Source: Actinomadura oligospora ATCC 43269 (GTDB lineage Bacteria; Actinomycetota; Actinomycetes; Streptosporangiales; Streptosporangiaceae). Taken from it: 64,000 nt of DNA. A program made the position numbers and the translations under genes. Shown piece after piece: positions 1-8,531 of this stretch. Position 1 is the stretch's first letter; each line of letters begins with the position of its first letter. The notes under the pieces were generated by a model. The model made no database searches, was not told the DNA's origin, and saw only the letters and a program-made list of their open reading frames with translations. Where the stretch lies: the NCBI RefSeq assembly GCF_000518265.1, contig NZ_KI912411.1, positions 326,072 to 390,071 of the forward strand, in the 5' to 3' direction.

Positions 1-348
1 CACGCCCGCCAACTCCCCGACCAGCTCGACGCGCCGCCCGTTCCCGAGGAGCCGTCCGGCCCCGCCGCGGACACGCCCGTGACGCTCGACCTGCCCGGCC
101 TGCTCGCCGACCACCTGCGGGCCGTCGGCGACGACACCATCCGCAAGGTGCTCATCCGGGGGCGGATCATCCGCCGCGGCAAGGGCTACTCCATCCGCCT
201 CACCGTGCCGCCCGAACTCCACCACGCCGCGCTGCACCAGAGCGCAGCCCCCGCCGCCGAGGGCGCCGGGCCGACCGAACACAAGGCCCACCGGGTGCAC
301 GCCACCCGCATCACAGCCGCTCAACAGCACAGGACGCCCGGCCGCTGA
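1..348 (+). CDS. C-terminal part of an unrecognised protein (cut by window edge)
   Basis: The frame is open from base 1 to the TGA at 346-348, so only the last 115 residues are present. The visible part has a proline/acid-rich segment, then a compact stretch (about residues 27-75) beginning LDLPGLLADHL with alternating basic and hydrophobic residues (KVLIRGRIIRRGKGYSIRL), then an Ala/Gln/His-rich tail. I do not recognise the family. Codon use is normal for the region. Neighbouring genes are small and scattered, so context gives no job. Confidence 0.55.
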   Translation, partial: HARQLPDQLDAPPVPEEPSGPAADTPVTLDLPGLLADHLRAVGDDTIRKVLIRGRIIRRGKGYSIRLTVPPELHHAALHQSAAPAAEGAGPTEHKAHRVHATRITAAQQHRTPGR

Positions 349-803
349 CCAGCGCACCCCGCATCAATCCCCGAGTGAGTGTGGCCGCGAGAAGCAGGAA
401 CGGATGTCCACCCGTTCGAGCAACGTTCGCGCCGCCGGTGTTGTGGGATTGTCGATGAGATTCAGGAACGCTGTGGACGGCGTCCTGCTCTCGGGGCAGC
501 CGAAGTCCGCGGGCCAAGACCGGGGATGAGGAACGGCCGGACAGCCGTTGGCGGTGCCCGCCGGTAGCGCGGCAGAGTAGAGGGACTGTCCCGGCTGGGG
601 CATCACATCGCCCCAGGTCACCGCGCCGAGAGTGACAGCCCGCCATTTCGGCCCTCGTCGTTGGTGTCCCGAACCAGTGCCGAAACCCAGGGCAAGACCG
701 ACGCGCCACCGACGGGCGCGGCTCGCCGGTGGTCGCAGAGGGGCACGGCGTCCGCCGCCTCCTCCGGGTCACCTCCTGGTGCCTGGCAGGCGGGGACGGC
801 GGG
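349..803. other. Gap without a convincing gene
   Basis: Several short frames are open on both strands, but none has a ribosome-binding site, a recognisable family pattern or a clear coding bias. I see no repeat or tRNA here. Confidence 0.4.
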
Positions 804-1154
804 TCAGGGCGCTTCGAACAAGATCGCGGACACCCGGTGAGAGCCCTGGAAGTTCTGCTTCTGCCCCGGGTCGATGGTCGCCTCGGGCGTGCCGGTGCAG
901 TCATTGGAGGTGAACAGCGAGGCGCTGTATTCAGTGTTGCGGTTGGCGGCCGACCGGGTCTGGAACGGGCTGTCCAGCGGGGCGCAGCCTTCCAGCTCAG
1001 GCTCCGGCACGTTCTTGGAGGTGCCGGTCTGGTTGGGCTGGCTCCACAGCACCAGGGCACCTCTGGCGGTGGTGGCGTTGGCCGCGCCGGTGCCAGGGCT
1101 GAGGGCGGCGGCCACCAGGACAGTCGCCGCGAGGGCCCGGAAGGGTTTCATCAT
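804..1154 (-). CDS. Small secreted protein, Cys-containing
   Basis: A 116-residue protein. The start is ATG 1154 because AAAGGAG lies five bases upstream; an ATG at 1151 follows directly. Residues 1-27 are a clean Sec signal peptide (basic MMKPFR, hydrophobic core, ANA-type cleavage site). The mature part is about 90 residues, with two Cys that could form a disulfide and motifs such as ALVLWSQPNQTG and YSASLFTSNDC. The layout loosely resembles the beta-gamma-crystallin-like secreted peptidase-inhibitor I36 proteins of streptomycetes, but I would not assign that firmly. It is transcribed alone. Confidence 0.6.
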   Translation of the reverse strand: MMKPFRALAATVLVAAALSPGTGAANATTARGALVLWSQPNQTGTSKNVPEPELEGCAPLDSPFQTRSAANRNTEYSASLFTSNDCTGTPEATIDPGQKQNFQGSHRVSAILFEAP

Positions 1155-1438
1155 GGGTGCTCCTTTCGAGGTCACCCCCCAAGCATTAACCATGGGTCGC
1201 CACGCGATGACTGTTGGTGATGCTTCTGAGGTGACGGGGCCATCCAAAGGGCGCCCCCCCAGGTCCTCACTTGTGGGTCGGTCGGCCTGTCGCTACTGAC
1301 CGTTCCGATCCCCCCGCAGGCCGATCATCGCCAGTTACTGCCTTGTACCGCCAACGGCTGTCCGCAGGGTCCCCGCCCCGGAGACCGCGAGCGGGCCGTG
1401 GGCGAGTCAGTCGAGCCGGACGCCCGGGGAGAAGAGGG

Positions 1439-2008
1439 GTGAGCGAGATCGAAGAGCAGGACCAGGCGCTCTGGCCGAAGCCTTCACCGTTGGGATCTGC
1501 TGCGGCACTGGATGCGATGGCTTCGATTGCAGCGCCCCCGCTGGCAGGTTTCGCTCTCGCGACCATCGCCGTCGTAGCCCAGAGCGCAGGGTCGTTTCGG
1601 TGGCCAGGACTGTGCATCCTGTTCTGCGCTGCCACCGCGGCATTTCTGGTCATGTCAATCCAGTACGGCTTCACCGCCCGAGCGTTCTTCTACTCGCCCG
1701 CCGACATAGGGACTTGGTGGCCGGAAGCCTCCGATGACCGCACGCGGCAAGCGTGGTTGAAAGCCGAGCACGAGCAGCACCACGAGCAGTGGCGCCGGTA
1801 CGCCACACGCGCACGATTCGCCTACAACGCCGGCGTGATCGCCTTGTCGCTCACTCTCGCGGTGCTCGCGGCTCCTCCCGCTGGAGCCGGCCAAGCCTCT
1901 CTGCGCTGGGTTGCCGCCGGGCTCAGCCTTCTTGCCGCAGCCGGGACAACGACGACAGCGATACGCCGCACACGAGTTCTCCCCAGGGCACGAACCGAGG
2001 AGCCATGA
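1439..2008 (+). CDS. Four-helix membrane protein of unknown function
   Basis: A 189-residue protein. GTG 1439 follows a GGGAGAAGAGG stretch; the frame is open further upstream, but that part is low-complexity Arg/Pro. It has two hydrophobic pairs: about residues 28-50 and 55-75 (AGFALATIAVVAQSAG; ILFCAATAAFLVMSI), then about 125-145 and 152-172 near the C-terminus. The cytosolic loop between carries an acidic/His-rich helix (KAEHEQHHEQWRRYATRARF). The family is not recognised. Its stop overlaps the start of the next gene (ATGA), so the two are probably translated together. Confidence 0.6.
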   Translation: MSEIEEQDQALWPKPSPLGSAAALDAMASIAAPPLAGFALATIAVVAQSAGSFRWPGLCILFCAATAAFLVMSIQYGFTARAFFYSPADIGTWWPEASDDRTRQAWLKAEHEQHHEQWRRYATRARFAYNAGVIALSLTLAVLAAPPAGAGQASLRWVAAGLSLLAAAGTTTTAIRRTRVLPRARTEEP

Positions 2009-2289
2009 ACCCCATCAGCCGCTGGATAACCCGTCTTCGCGACCGTAGAAGGATTCGACGGATTCGACGGGAAGCTCGCCGGATCGAGCCCGGCAGCGCC
2101 GGCCCAATCGGCAACTCAGGAGGGGGAACCGTGGGCCGTCCAGACCTCACCCCCTGCCCCGGCTGCCATGGCAGCGTCACGCACTTCCCCGGGTGCCGCT
2201 ACACACCGATCTCCATGAACCGCATCAATGCAATGCGTGGCAGTTCGAGGGCTGTTCGCACACGCCTGAACAAGATGCTTCGCCCCTGA
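2005..2289 (+). CDS. Small basic Cys-containing protein
   Basis: A 94-residue protein starting at ATG 2005 with GAGGAG immediately upstream; it overlaps the stop of the membrane-protein gene by four bases. The N-terminal third is very Arg-rich (RDRRRIRRIRREARRIE). The middle carries CPGCHG followed by FPGC, a possible small metal site. It is probably made with the preceding membrane protein. The family is not recognised and no function is proposed. Confidence 0.5.
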   Translation: MNPISRWITRLRDRRRIRRIRREARRIEPGSAGPIGNSGGGTVGRPDLTPCPGCHGSVTHFPGCRYTPISMNRINAMRGSSRAVRTRLNKMLRP

Positions 2290-2487
2290 CCAGGCACGAC
2301 ACGGGCCCCAGGCGACCCAAAACGACAAACTTTCCTGGACACTGTCGATTCCCGTAGTCGTGTTCATCAACGGCCCCCATGCTCGATCGGCGGCAGGCCG
2401 CCAACCGGTGTGCACACGACTTCAGATATCCGTGCAGAGGACTTCGGAAATCGACATCGGGAAGCTCGTGGAGCATCTCGCCACTCC

Positions 2488-2522
2488 GATGTGACAGGGA
2501 ATGGGCCATTCCCTGTCACATC
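2488..2522. terminator. Perfect 17-bp inverted repeat, probable terminator
   Basis: The arms are 2488-2504 and 2506-2522, perfectly complementary around one central base (left arm GATGTGACAGGGAATGG). It starts at the stop codon of the decayed minus-strand gene, where a transcription terminator would sit. There is no T-run, as is common in actinomycetes. It could instead be a large operator dyad. Confidence 0.6.
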
Positions 2523-2776
2523 ACGGGTTCGCGTGCGGGATCCACCGCGCCCGCATCTGCTGGGCGGCGTCCAGGGCGGCCTGTCCCACCAGATGGCCGT
2601 TCTCGGCCTCGGTGGTGGTGTCCAGTACGACGTAGATCGCGGCTTCGACGGTCCTCCGCTCCTCCTGGAGCTACTGCCGGGTGATTCCGTCGTACCGCTC
2701 CAGCCTGCCGGTAGATCCGTTGGGTCTGGCTCATCAGGGTCTCGTAGGTCGCGGGTGGGTCCGGGGTCTCCTCCAT
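2521..2776 (-). pseudogene. Decayed small helical protein (frameshift plus amber stop)
   Basis: From ATG 2776 (GTGGAG upstream) one frame reads MEETPDPPATYETLMSQTQ then RIYRQ. A neighbouring frame continues the protein as RLERYDGITRQ, meets TAG where CAG would fit, then reads LQEERRTVEAAIYVVLDTT and AENGHLVGQAALDAAQQMRA, ending in WIPHANP at TGA 2521-2523. The combined product is a plausible 85-residue helical protein. One frameshift and one CAG-to-TAG change explain the break. A strong inverted repeat follows the stop. The family is not recognised. Confidence 0.45.
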
Positions 2777-3210
2777 GGCTCCACGGTGCCACCTTGCGTT
2801 CCGCCGTGCTGGTCAGTGCCTGTTTCTCAACGCCTACGTGCGCCCTGTTCAGGAACAGTTTCGGGGGCACCGGGCCACGGCGGTCGTGGAGCTTCGATTC
2901 GTTCGGAGATCCGTCACCGTGATGCTTGTCCGATCGGATCTCGACGCTGCTGCTCACGTGTCGGGCGCGAGTGAGCGTCACACGCAGGCGTCACGGTGTG
3001 ACGATTACAGAACGCGAACGAAGGCTCTTACGAAACCGCGATCAAGCAGACGTCTCACTCAAAGTGACACTCCACAAACCTTGAACTAAAACACAGGTGG
3101 CCCCACCCACCTCGCGGACGGCCCTCGTGTTGACTGCATCGGCTCATTGGCTTGTCGCCTCGGTCGAATACGATTGGTTGGTCCCAGCGGCGGTCCGTGG
3201 AGGTCATGGC
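2777..3210. other. Gap without a convincing gene
   Basis: No frame here shows both a start signal and protein-like composition. The stretch around 2990-3095 is noticeably less GC-rich than its surroundings and probably carries the promoter of the lectin-like gene that follows; I could not pick a clear -35/-10 pair. Confidence 0.4.
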
Positions 3211-4230
3211 GTGGCGACGTTCAGCTCGGAGCCCTGGGGTGGACAGTGGGATCATCGGATGACGCCGGCGGCGGTGTCGGGCCCACAGCGCCTCGACGTG
3301 TTCCTGCTGGGCACCAACTGGCAGCTGTACCACTACTGGTGGCCACGGGTGGGCGGCGGACAGCCCTTCGGTTTGGAGTCGCTGGGCGGTGGGTGGCTCC
3401 GCCAGGACGTGTCGGCGGTCCGCTGGCGCGGCCGTCTGGACGTGTTCGTCGTCGGTCCCGACGCGGCACTGCACCACTTCTGGCAGCTACCCGGTGAGCC
3501 CTTTCAGTCCGAGTCACTCGGGGGGCGCTGGCGCAACCCCGTGTCCAGAGCGGTCGCTCACGGGTCGGGACTGCACGTCTTCATCATCGGCGACGACTTC
3601 CAGCTGTGGCGCTACTCGACGCAACTCGTCGTCGCCGGTTCCCTGACCGTCCGACCGTTCGAACTCGAACCCGTCGGCGGCGGCCCCTACAACCCGGGCT
3701 ACCCGTGGACCGGCAATCGCCGGATCGCCGCGACCTCATGGGGCCCCGACTGGTGGGACGCGTTCGTCGCCGACAACGACTACGGGCTCGTCCACCACTG
3801 GCGGCGACCAGACGGAGCGCCGTCCCACGAACTGCTGGCCCGTCGCCATGCGCAGTGGATCGACGCAGCCTCAGGCCGGCGCGGCCGCCTCGACGTGTTC
3901 ACCCAACTCGAAGACCCCGACCTCGCCCCCCGGATCGGGCACCTCTGGCAGAACCCGGGCGAGGGATTCCGCTTCGAGGCGCTTGAGTACTACGCTCTCG
4001 GCGCCGCCCCACCGGCTGCCGTCACCTGGGGCTACCCCCGGCTCGACGCGTTCGTCCCCTCCGGCGCCGGCCTGCGACACCACTGGCAGGAGAACAACCC
4101 GTTCGACTCCGAGGACCTCGGCGGCGTCTGGGTCAACGGACGGGCAGCCGCCACGACATGGGGTCCGCGCCGCCTCGACGTTTTCGCCGTCGGCGACGAC
4201 CACCAGCTCTACCACTACTGGCAAGGCTGA
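3211..4230 (+). CDS. PLL-like seven-bladed beta-propeller lectin (DUF346-type)
   Basis: A 339-residue protein made of seven repeats of about 48 residues. Each centres on the motif RLDVF-x-x-G-x(5)-LYHYW, followed by an ESLGG-x-W strand and an A-x-T-W-G link: RLDVFLLG, RLDVFVVG, GLHVFIIG, WWDAFVAD, RLDVFTQL, RLDAFVPS, RLDVFAVG. This is the DUF346/PLL family; Photorhabdus PLL is a seven-bladed fucose-binding lectin. GTG 3211 is chosen because GGAGG lies seven bases upstream and the first blade begins there; the frame is open back to 3097. No signal peptide or catalytic domain is visible, so it is probably a cytosolic or non-classically exported sugar-binding protein. The blade motif degrades in blades 4-6. 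Confidence 0.8.
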   Translation: MATFSSEPWGGQWDHRMTPAAVSGPQRLDVFLLGTNWQLYHYWWPRVGGGQPFGLESLGGGWLRQDVSAVRWRGRLDVFVVGPDAALHHFWQLPGEPFQSESLGGRWRNPVSRAVAHGSGLHVFIIGDDFQLWRYSTQLVVAGSLTVRPFELEPVGGGPYNPGYPWTGNRRIAATSWGPDWWDAFVADNDYGLVHHWRRPDGAPSHELLARRHAQWIDAASGRRGRLDVFTQLEDPDLAPRIGHLWQNPGEGFRFEALEYYALGAAPPAAVTWGYPRLDAFVPSGAGLRHHWQENNPFDSEDLGGVWVNGRAAATTWGPRRLDVFAVGDDHQLYHYWQG

Positions 4231-4339
4231 CGTACCCCCAAACCCGGACGTCTCCACGGCCCACACACCGATTCTCACGCGCCGCGACCAACCCGCGCCA
4301 GAGATCAACAGCTCAGATCAGCGGATAGGACACAGCTTC

Positions 4340-4530
4340 TCAGACCTCGTCGTCGTCTTCGGAGGCGCCGGTGTCGCGTAGGTCGCGGATGGCGCCGGGC
4401 GCGAGTCCGGGAAGGGCGAAGGTGGCCGTCGCGCTGGAGCATGGTGACGACGTCGTAGGCCCGCACGGTCCCGGTGTAGATCGAGGTGACCACGCGGAGG
4501 ATGTCCGGCTGAGACCGGTGGCAGACACGA
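4340..4530 (-). pseudogene. Remnant of a Tn3-family transposase C-terminus
   Basis: One minus-strand frame reads HRSQPDILRVVTSIYTGTV then RAYDVVTMLQRDG, which resembles the C-terminal part of Tn3-type transposases. The continuation is then lost by a frame change; another frame reads LAPGAIRDLRDTG and ends EDDDEV at TGA 4340-4342. No start, DDE core or terminal inverted repeats are visible. I read this as a deletion scar of a transposon. The identification rests on motif memory alone. Confidence 0.4.
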
Positions 4531-4612
4531 CGTCCTCCAACACCGCCGGAGCCGGGGTGGCCGCGGTGGTGTCGCGTCGCTGGTGGCGGGACGCGGCCGG
4601 CGCGTCGTCAGA

Positions 4613-5524
4613 TCAAGCCCGTTCGGACCCGGTGGCGGGACGCTGAGCCGTCTGGTCACCGGGGCGCTGTCGGCTCGGGCGGTACGTGGCCGCTGCGATG
4701 CGGACGAACGAGGGGATCAGCGGGTTCGGGTCGTCCTTGTTCCACGCCGTCACGACGCGGCTCGGCGGCATGTCGGTCAGCGGTACCGCGGTCAGCCCCT
4801 TGGGCATGTCGTGGCCGAGCGGGGTCAGGCCCACCGTGCCGTTCCAGAGCACGGCGTGACGGCATTCCTGGACGGCCCGCACCACCGGCCCTTCGCGAGG
4901 TTCCTGGCCGTTCCAGTACGTCCACCAGGCCGGGTCGGTGCCGTCCGGGAACTGGAACCAGCGTCGGCCGGACAGGTCGGCCAGCACCAGGTGCGTGCGC
5001 TGGGAGAGGGGGTCGTCGTCGCGGAGCACCGCGCCGACCGGGTCGGCCCGCAGCTCGTGGACGGTCAGTCCCGTCTCGTCGAACGGCGCGCGGGTGAGGG
5101 CGACGTCGACCAGCCCGGCGCGCAGCCCGCAGGTCGGATCGGTCAGGTCGGCCTCGCGGATGCGGACCTCGATGCCCGGGTGCCGCGCGCGGAAGGCGTT
5201 GGCCAGCCGGACGGCATCCAGGTCGGTGCCGTCGCCGAGGAGGCCGATCGTGATGGTCGCGGGACCGGCCTCCGCCGCCACGCGCGCGCGGATCCGGTCG
5301 GCCTGGACGAGCAGCTCGCGCGCCTCGTCCAGCAGCACCGCACCGGCGGGAGTGAGGGAGACACCCGTGGAGGATCGGTTCAGCAGGGTCGCGCCGAGAC
5401 CGGCCTCCAGCTGCTTGATCGCCCGGCTCAGCGGGGGCTGGCTCATGTGCAGCCGGGCGGCGGCCCGTCCGAAGTGGAGTTCCTCGGCGACCGCGACGAA
5501 GTAGCGCAACGTTCGCAGCTCCAT
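4613..5524 (-). CDS. LysR-family transcriptional regulator
   Basis: A 303-residue protein starting at ATG 5524 (MELRTLRYFVAVAEELHFGR). Residues 1-60 are the winged helix-turn-helix (AAARLHMSQPPLSRAIKQLE), followed by the linker helix and a substrate-binding domain (TITIGLLGDGTDLDAVRLAN). It diverges from the MBL-fold gene at 5606 with an 81-base gap, the classic LysR arrangement, so it probably controls that gene and itself. The last 25 residues are an Arg/Gln-rich extension beyond the usual LysR end. Confidence 0.9.
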   Translation of the reverse strand: MELRTLRYFVAVAEELHFGRAAARLHMSQPPLSRAIKQLEAGLGATLLNRSSTGVSLTPAGAVLLDEARELLVQADRIRARVAAEAGPATITIGLLGDGTDLDAVRLANAFRARHPGIEVRIREADLTDPTCGLRAGLVDVALTRAPFDETGLTVHELRADPVGAVLRDDDPLSQRTHLVLADLSGRRWFQFPDGTDPAWWTYWNGQEPREGPVVRAVQECRHAVLWNGTVGLTPLGHDMPKGLTAVPLTDMPPSRVVTAWNKDDPNPLIPSFVRIAAATYRPSRQRPGDQTAQRPATGSERA

Positions 5525-5605
5525 GCTGCGACGATACCCGCGAAGTATCGGGTGTTTTCGCATCGGTCTTGGACGGGCGAGGTTCCGGGACGGTGGAATC
5601 GAAGC

Positions 5606-6502
5606 ATGAACGCACCGCTGCTTCCCGACCCCGCCGTGCACGTCGACGGCGTCCAGGAGATCGCCCCGGACCTGCTGGTGATTCCGAACCGCGGGGTCCA
5701 GCTCGTCCCGAACATCGGCATCATCGGCGGCACGCACGCCGTCCTCGTGGTCGACACGGGCATGGGCACCGCCAACGCCGAGCAGGTCCTCTCCCTGGCG
5801 TCCACGGTGGCCCGGGGACGGCGGCTGTACCTGACCACGACGCACTTCCACCCTGAGCACGCCTTCGGGGCGCACGTGTTCGACGGCCACGCGACCTACA
5901 TCGCCAACCGCGCCCAGGCGGACGACCTGAAGACGAAGGGGCCGGGCTACCTGGAGATGTTCCGCGGCTTCGGTTCGCCGGTCGCCGACCGCCTCGACGG
6001 CGACGTCCGCGTGCCCGTCCCTGACGTGGTCCACGACGACGGGTACACCCTGGACCTCGGCGGCCGGACCGTCCGGCTGCGGCCCACCGGCCGGGGACAC
6101 ACCAAGGGCGACCAGGTGATCGAGGTGCCCGACGCCGGTGTGCTGTTCACCGGCGACCTCGCCGAGGCGGGGCAGTTCGCGATCTTCCCCTGGTTCCCGC
6201 CGCACGACACCGACGTCTCCGGGATCGGCTGGCTCGCGGTGATGGAGCGGCTGGCGGACAACGGGCACCGGGTGGTCGTCCCCGGTCACGGCGACGTCGA
6301 CGGCCCGCAACTGCTCGCGGACGTCCGCGACTACCTGCGCGAGCTCCGCGACGAGACCTGGCGGCGGCGCGACTCGGCGATGGACGAGGGCGACGTCCTG
6401 GCCGAGGTCCGGGCGCTGCTGGTCGAACGGCACCCCGAATGGGAGGGACGCGAATGGATCGAGAAGGGCGTCGGCTGCCTCTGCGCCGAACACCCCGCGT
6501 GA
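5606..6502 (+). CDS. Metallo-beta-lactamase-fold hydrolase
   Basis: A 298-residue protein starting at ATG 5606 in the intergenic space with the divergent LysR gene. The MBL fold is clear: VLVVDTGMG (beta-strand Asp), the metal motif THFHPEHAFG (HxHxEH where HxHxDH is usual), GRGHTKGDQV (third His), FTGDLAE (bridging Asp) and VVPGHGDVD (final His). Members of this broad family hydrolyse lactones, thioesters or beta-lactams using two metals. The substrate is not evident. There is no signal peptide, so it is cytosolic. Asp-to-Glu in the HxHxDH motif is the one deviation. Confidence 0.85.
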   Translation: MNAPLLPDPAVHVDGVQEIAPDLLVIPNRGVQLVPNIGIIGGTHAVLVVDTGMGTANAEQVLSLASTVARGRRLYLTTTHFHPEHAFGAHVFDGHATYIANRAQADDLKTKGPGYLEMFRGFGSPVADRLDGDVRVPVPDVVHDDGYTLDLGGRTVRLRPTGRGHTKGDQVIEVPDAGVLFTGDLAEAGQFAIFPWFPPHDTDVSGIGWLAVMERLADNGHRVVVPGHGDVDGPQLLADVRDYLRELRDETWRRRDSAMDEGDVLAEVRALLVERHPEWEGREWIEKGVGCLCAEHPA

Positions 6503-6585
6503 GCTCTGCCGAGCGGTGAAGCCTCGCGCGGGGTCGAGAGGTGAAGCCGCGGCGGGCCGGGTGGCCCGCCGCGGTTGGGTTCCCG

Positions 6586-7146
6586 CTAGTCCCCGGGCAT
6601 CACGGTGAAGGTGAATCCGGTGCTCGTCGGACGGCGCAGGGAGGTTTCGGACTTGATCCGGCGCAGCACCTCGCTCCTGCTGAGGCCGAGCCCCTGCGCG
6701 ATGAGCCGTTCCGGACGCACCGGCACCGGATCCGCGAAGGTGACCTCGACCTGGACCGGCCACGGGTCGTCCAGCCACTCCGACGGAGTGTCCAGCCGCC
6801 ACGCCCCCGTCCAGTCCAGGGTGAAGCGGTTACGCCGGGCGAGCAGCGGATCCAGCAGCGTGGACGCCACCAGACCGGCGTCGTTGACGCGGTAGCCGCG
6901 GAGCTCGGCCGGGTCGAGGGACCTGACCGGCGCCCGGTCGTGCACGGTGATCTTGCTCGTCCGGTCGCAGGACACGCAGCGGACCAGCAGCCACACGTCC
7001 AGCAGCTTGCCGTTGGCGTTGACGCGGAACCTGCCCTCGCCGGTGGTGGCCGACTCCGACCGGCAGTCCACGCACCGCAGCGACAGCAGGGGCGGCCTGG
7101 TCCGGCGGATGACCCAGGGCAGCACGATATGAGGTTGTGAAGACAT
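6586..7146 (-). CDS. DUF1062 family protein
   Basis: A 186-residue protein beginning at ATG 7146. The N-terminus LPWVIRRTRPPLLSLRCVDC, a second pair LVRCVSC, and a C-terminal FxVxxxGxLxR-type segment (AQGLGLSRSEVLRRIKSE) are typical of DUF1062. The four Cys (C25, C28 and the second CxxC about 30 residues later) look like a zinc ribbon. The function of the family is unknown. Upstream lies one arm (7155-7166) of a 12-bp inverted repeat. Confidence 0.85.
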   Translation of the reverse strand: MSSQPHIVLPWVIRRTRPPLLSLRCVDCRSESATTGEGRFRVNANGKLLDVWLLVRCVSCDRTSKITVHDRAPVRSLDPAELRGYRVNDAGLVASTLLDPLLARRNRFTLDWTGAWRLDTPSEWLDDPWPVQVEVTFADPVPVRPERLIAQGLGLSRSEVLRRIKSETSLRRPTSTGFTFTVMPGD

Positions 7147-7154
7147 GATCTCTC

Positions 7155-7277
7155 TAGACCTGACACGAGGCCGATTGCGCGCGACCTCAAACGCTGTGTG
7201 ACCGGGCGCGCGAGGGCAGCCCGGCGGAACCGACGGCGACGTCGGCTACAGGTGAGCGGAAGAAGGTGTCAGGTCTA
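7155..7277. repeat. 12-bp inverted repeat pair flanking a promoter region
   Basis: TAGACCTGACAC at 7155-7166 and its exact complement GTGTCAGGTCTA at 7266-7277, 99 bases apart. The first sits just upstream of the DUF1062 start. These look like two half-sites for one regulator on a divergent promoter, or a relic of an inserted element. The rightward gene is now a pseudogene. Confidence 0.5.
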
Positions 7278-7419
7278 AAGAGCAGGCGGGGTCACGCGGT
7301 CTGTCCTCTGTCTTCACTGCGATCGGGTCGCAGGCAACCTACGGGAAGGCGGAGGAAAGCCTCAAACGGTTTTCCGCCGCAACCTCGTCAGCGCTGCCGG
7401 GCTGCTCTCCAGGCCGCAC

Positions 7420-7902
7420 ATGCAGGACGTCGAGGCGGACGCGGCGCCACACGTCCTGCGCCTCCGGCGTTCTCCGCGTCCGGCGAGCAGGCGCCCGCGC
7501 ATCGCCCGGATCCGGTCGCTGGGCATGGCCGAGGGGCTGGAGTTGAACCTGCAACTCGCCCGTCCGGTGAACACCTTCGACGCGCACCGGCTGGTCAAGC
7601 TGGCCGCCGTGCGCGGCAGGGCCGACCAGATGATGGAACTGCTGCTGCACGCGTACCACACCGAGGGTCTCAACGTGGCCGATGAGCAGGTCCTACGTCG
7701 GCTCGGCGGCGAGGCCGGACTGGACGGCGACGAGGTGCGCGCCGTCCTCGCCGGGGACGACCACGCCGAACAAATCCGCGCCGATCGACGCCGCGCGGCC
7801 GAGGCCGGTGTCACCGGCGTCCCCAGCCTGGTGATCGACGGCCGTCCGCCGGTCTCCGGTGTCCAGGCCGTCGCCGACTTGCAGCGGCTGATCGGGCACT
7901 GA
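7420..7902 (+). pseudogene. Truncated FrnE-like DsbA-family oxidoreductase
   Basis: The frame contains the C-terminal half of a FrnE-type DsbA protein: RPVNTFDAHRLVKLA, YHTEGLNVADEQVL, RRAAEAGVTGVPSLVIDG (cis-Pro loop, VPS) and SGVQAVADLQRLIG. The N-terminal thioredoxin-fold half with the CPWC active site is missing; upstream there are only a few Arg-rich residues and no start with a ribosome-binding site. An intact homologue is about 210-240 residues. I judge it inactive. Confidence 0.7.
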
Positions 7903-8000
7903 CGGACCAGCCTCCCCTTCCGGCCACAGCGGAGCCACAGGCGTGAGGCCCGCTCCCCTGGTTTGACCCTCACGTTGCGTGAGGCTCGAAGGTGGGCTCC

Positions 8001-8531
8001 ATGAGTGACTACTACAACGCCTTCGAGATCAGCCCTGTGCCTTCTCCCGGCCCGGACGCGGTTCCGCCGGAACCGTTCCGTGGCATCTACGGGATGCCCG
8101 CCTTCGTGACGATCCCCACGAGCGATCTGGCGGAGTCGGTGGACTTCTGGACGCGCGGGCTCGGGTTCTTCGAGTTGTTCGGCATCCCCGGCACGCTGGT
8201 GCATCTGCGTCGGTGGGCCTTCCAGGACGTCCTGCTCGTCTCGGCGGAGAGCGTCCCGGAGCGGGCACCGGCGATGAGCTTCAGTTTCGCCTGCGTGCTC
8301 AGCCAGGTCGAACCGCTTGCCGAGGCCTGTCGCGCGCTGCGTCCGGGCTCGGTCGACGGTCCCCGGGACACTCCCTGGAACACCCGCGACGTGGAGGTGA
8401 TCACGCCCGAGAACGCACGGATCATCGCCACCGCGGCCAAGCTCCTCGATCCCGCGAGCGAGGAGGCGCGGAACCTGGAGGCCATCGGGATCACCGCCCC
8501 GGGCGGCGGCGACAATGGGGAGCATGCCTGA
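8001..8531 (+). CDS. Glyoxalase/bleomycin-resistance (VOC) superfamily protein
   Basis: A 176-residue protein starting at ATG 8001 behind GAAGGTGGG. The single VOC module (about residues 27-150) opens with MPAFVTIPTSDLAESVDFWT and the FELFGIPG strand. It belongs to the metal-binding or drug-binding VOC fold; no resistance can be inferred from sequence. The end overlaps the start of a TipA-like MerR gene by eight bases, so the two are co-translated and the VOC protein probably acts on, or is induced by, the ligand of that regulator. Confidence 0.8.
   Translation: MSDYYNAFEISPVPSPGPDAVPPEPFRGIYGMPAFVTIPTSDLAESVDFWTRGLGFFELFGIPGTLVHLRRWAFQDVLLVSAESVPERAPAMSFSFACVLSQVEPLAEACRALRPGSVDGPRDTPWNTRDVEVITPENARIIATAAKLLDPASEEARNLEAIGITAPGGGDNGEHA

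Noticed and set aside
364..621. An 85-codon minus-strand frame
   Set aside because: No ribosome-binding site and no recognisable family; it starts and ends in low-complexity sequence.
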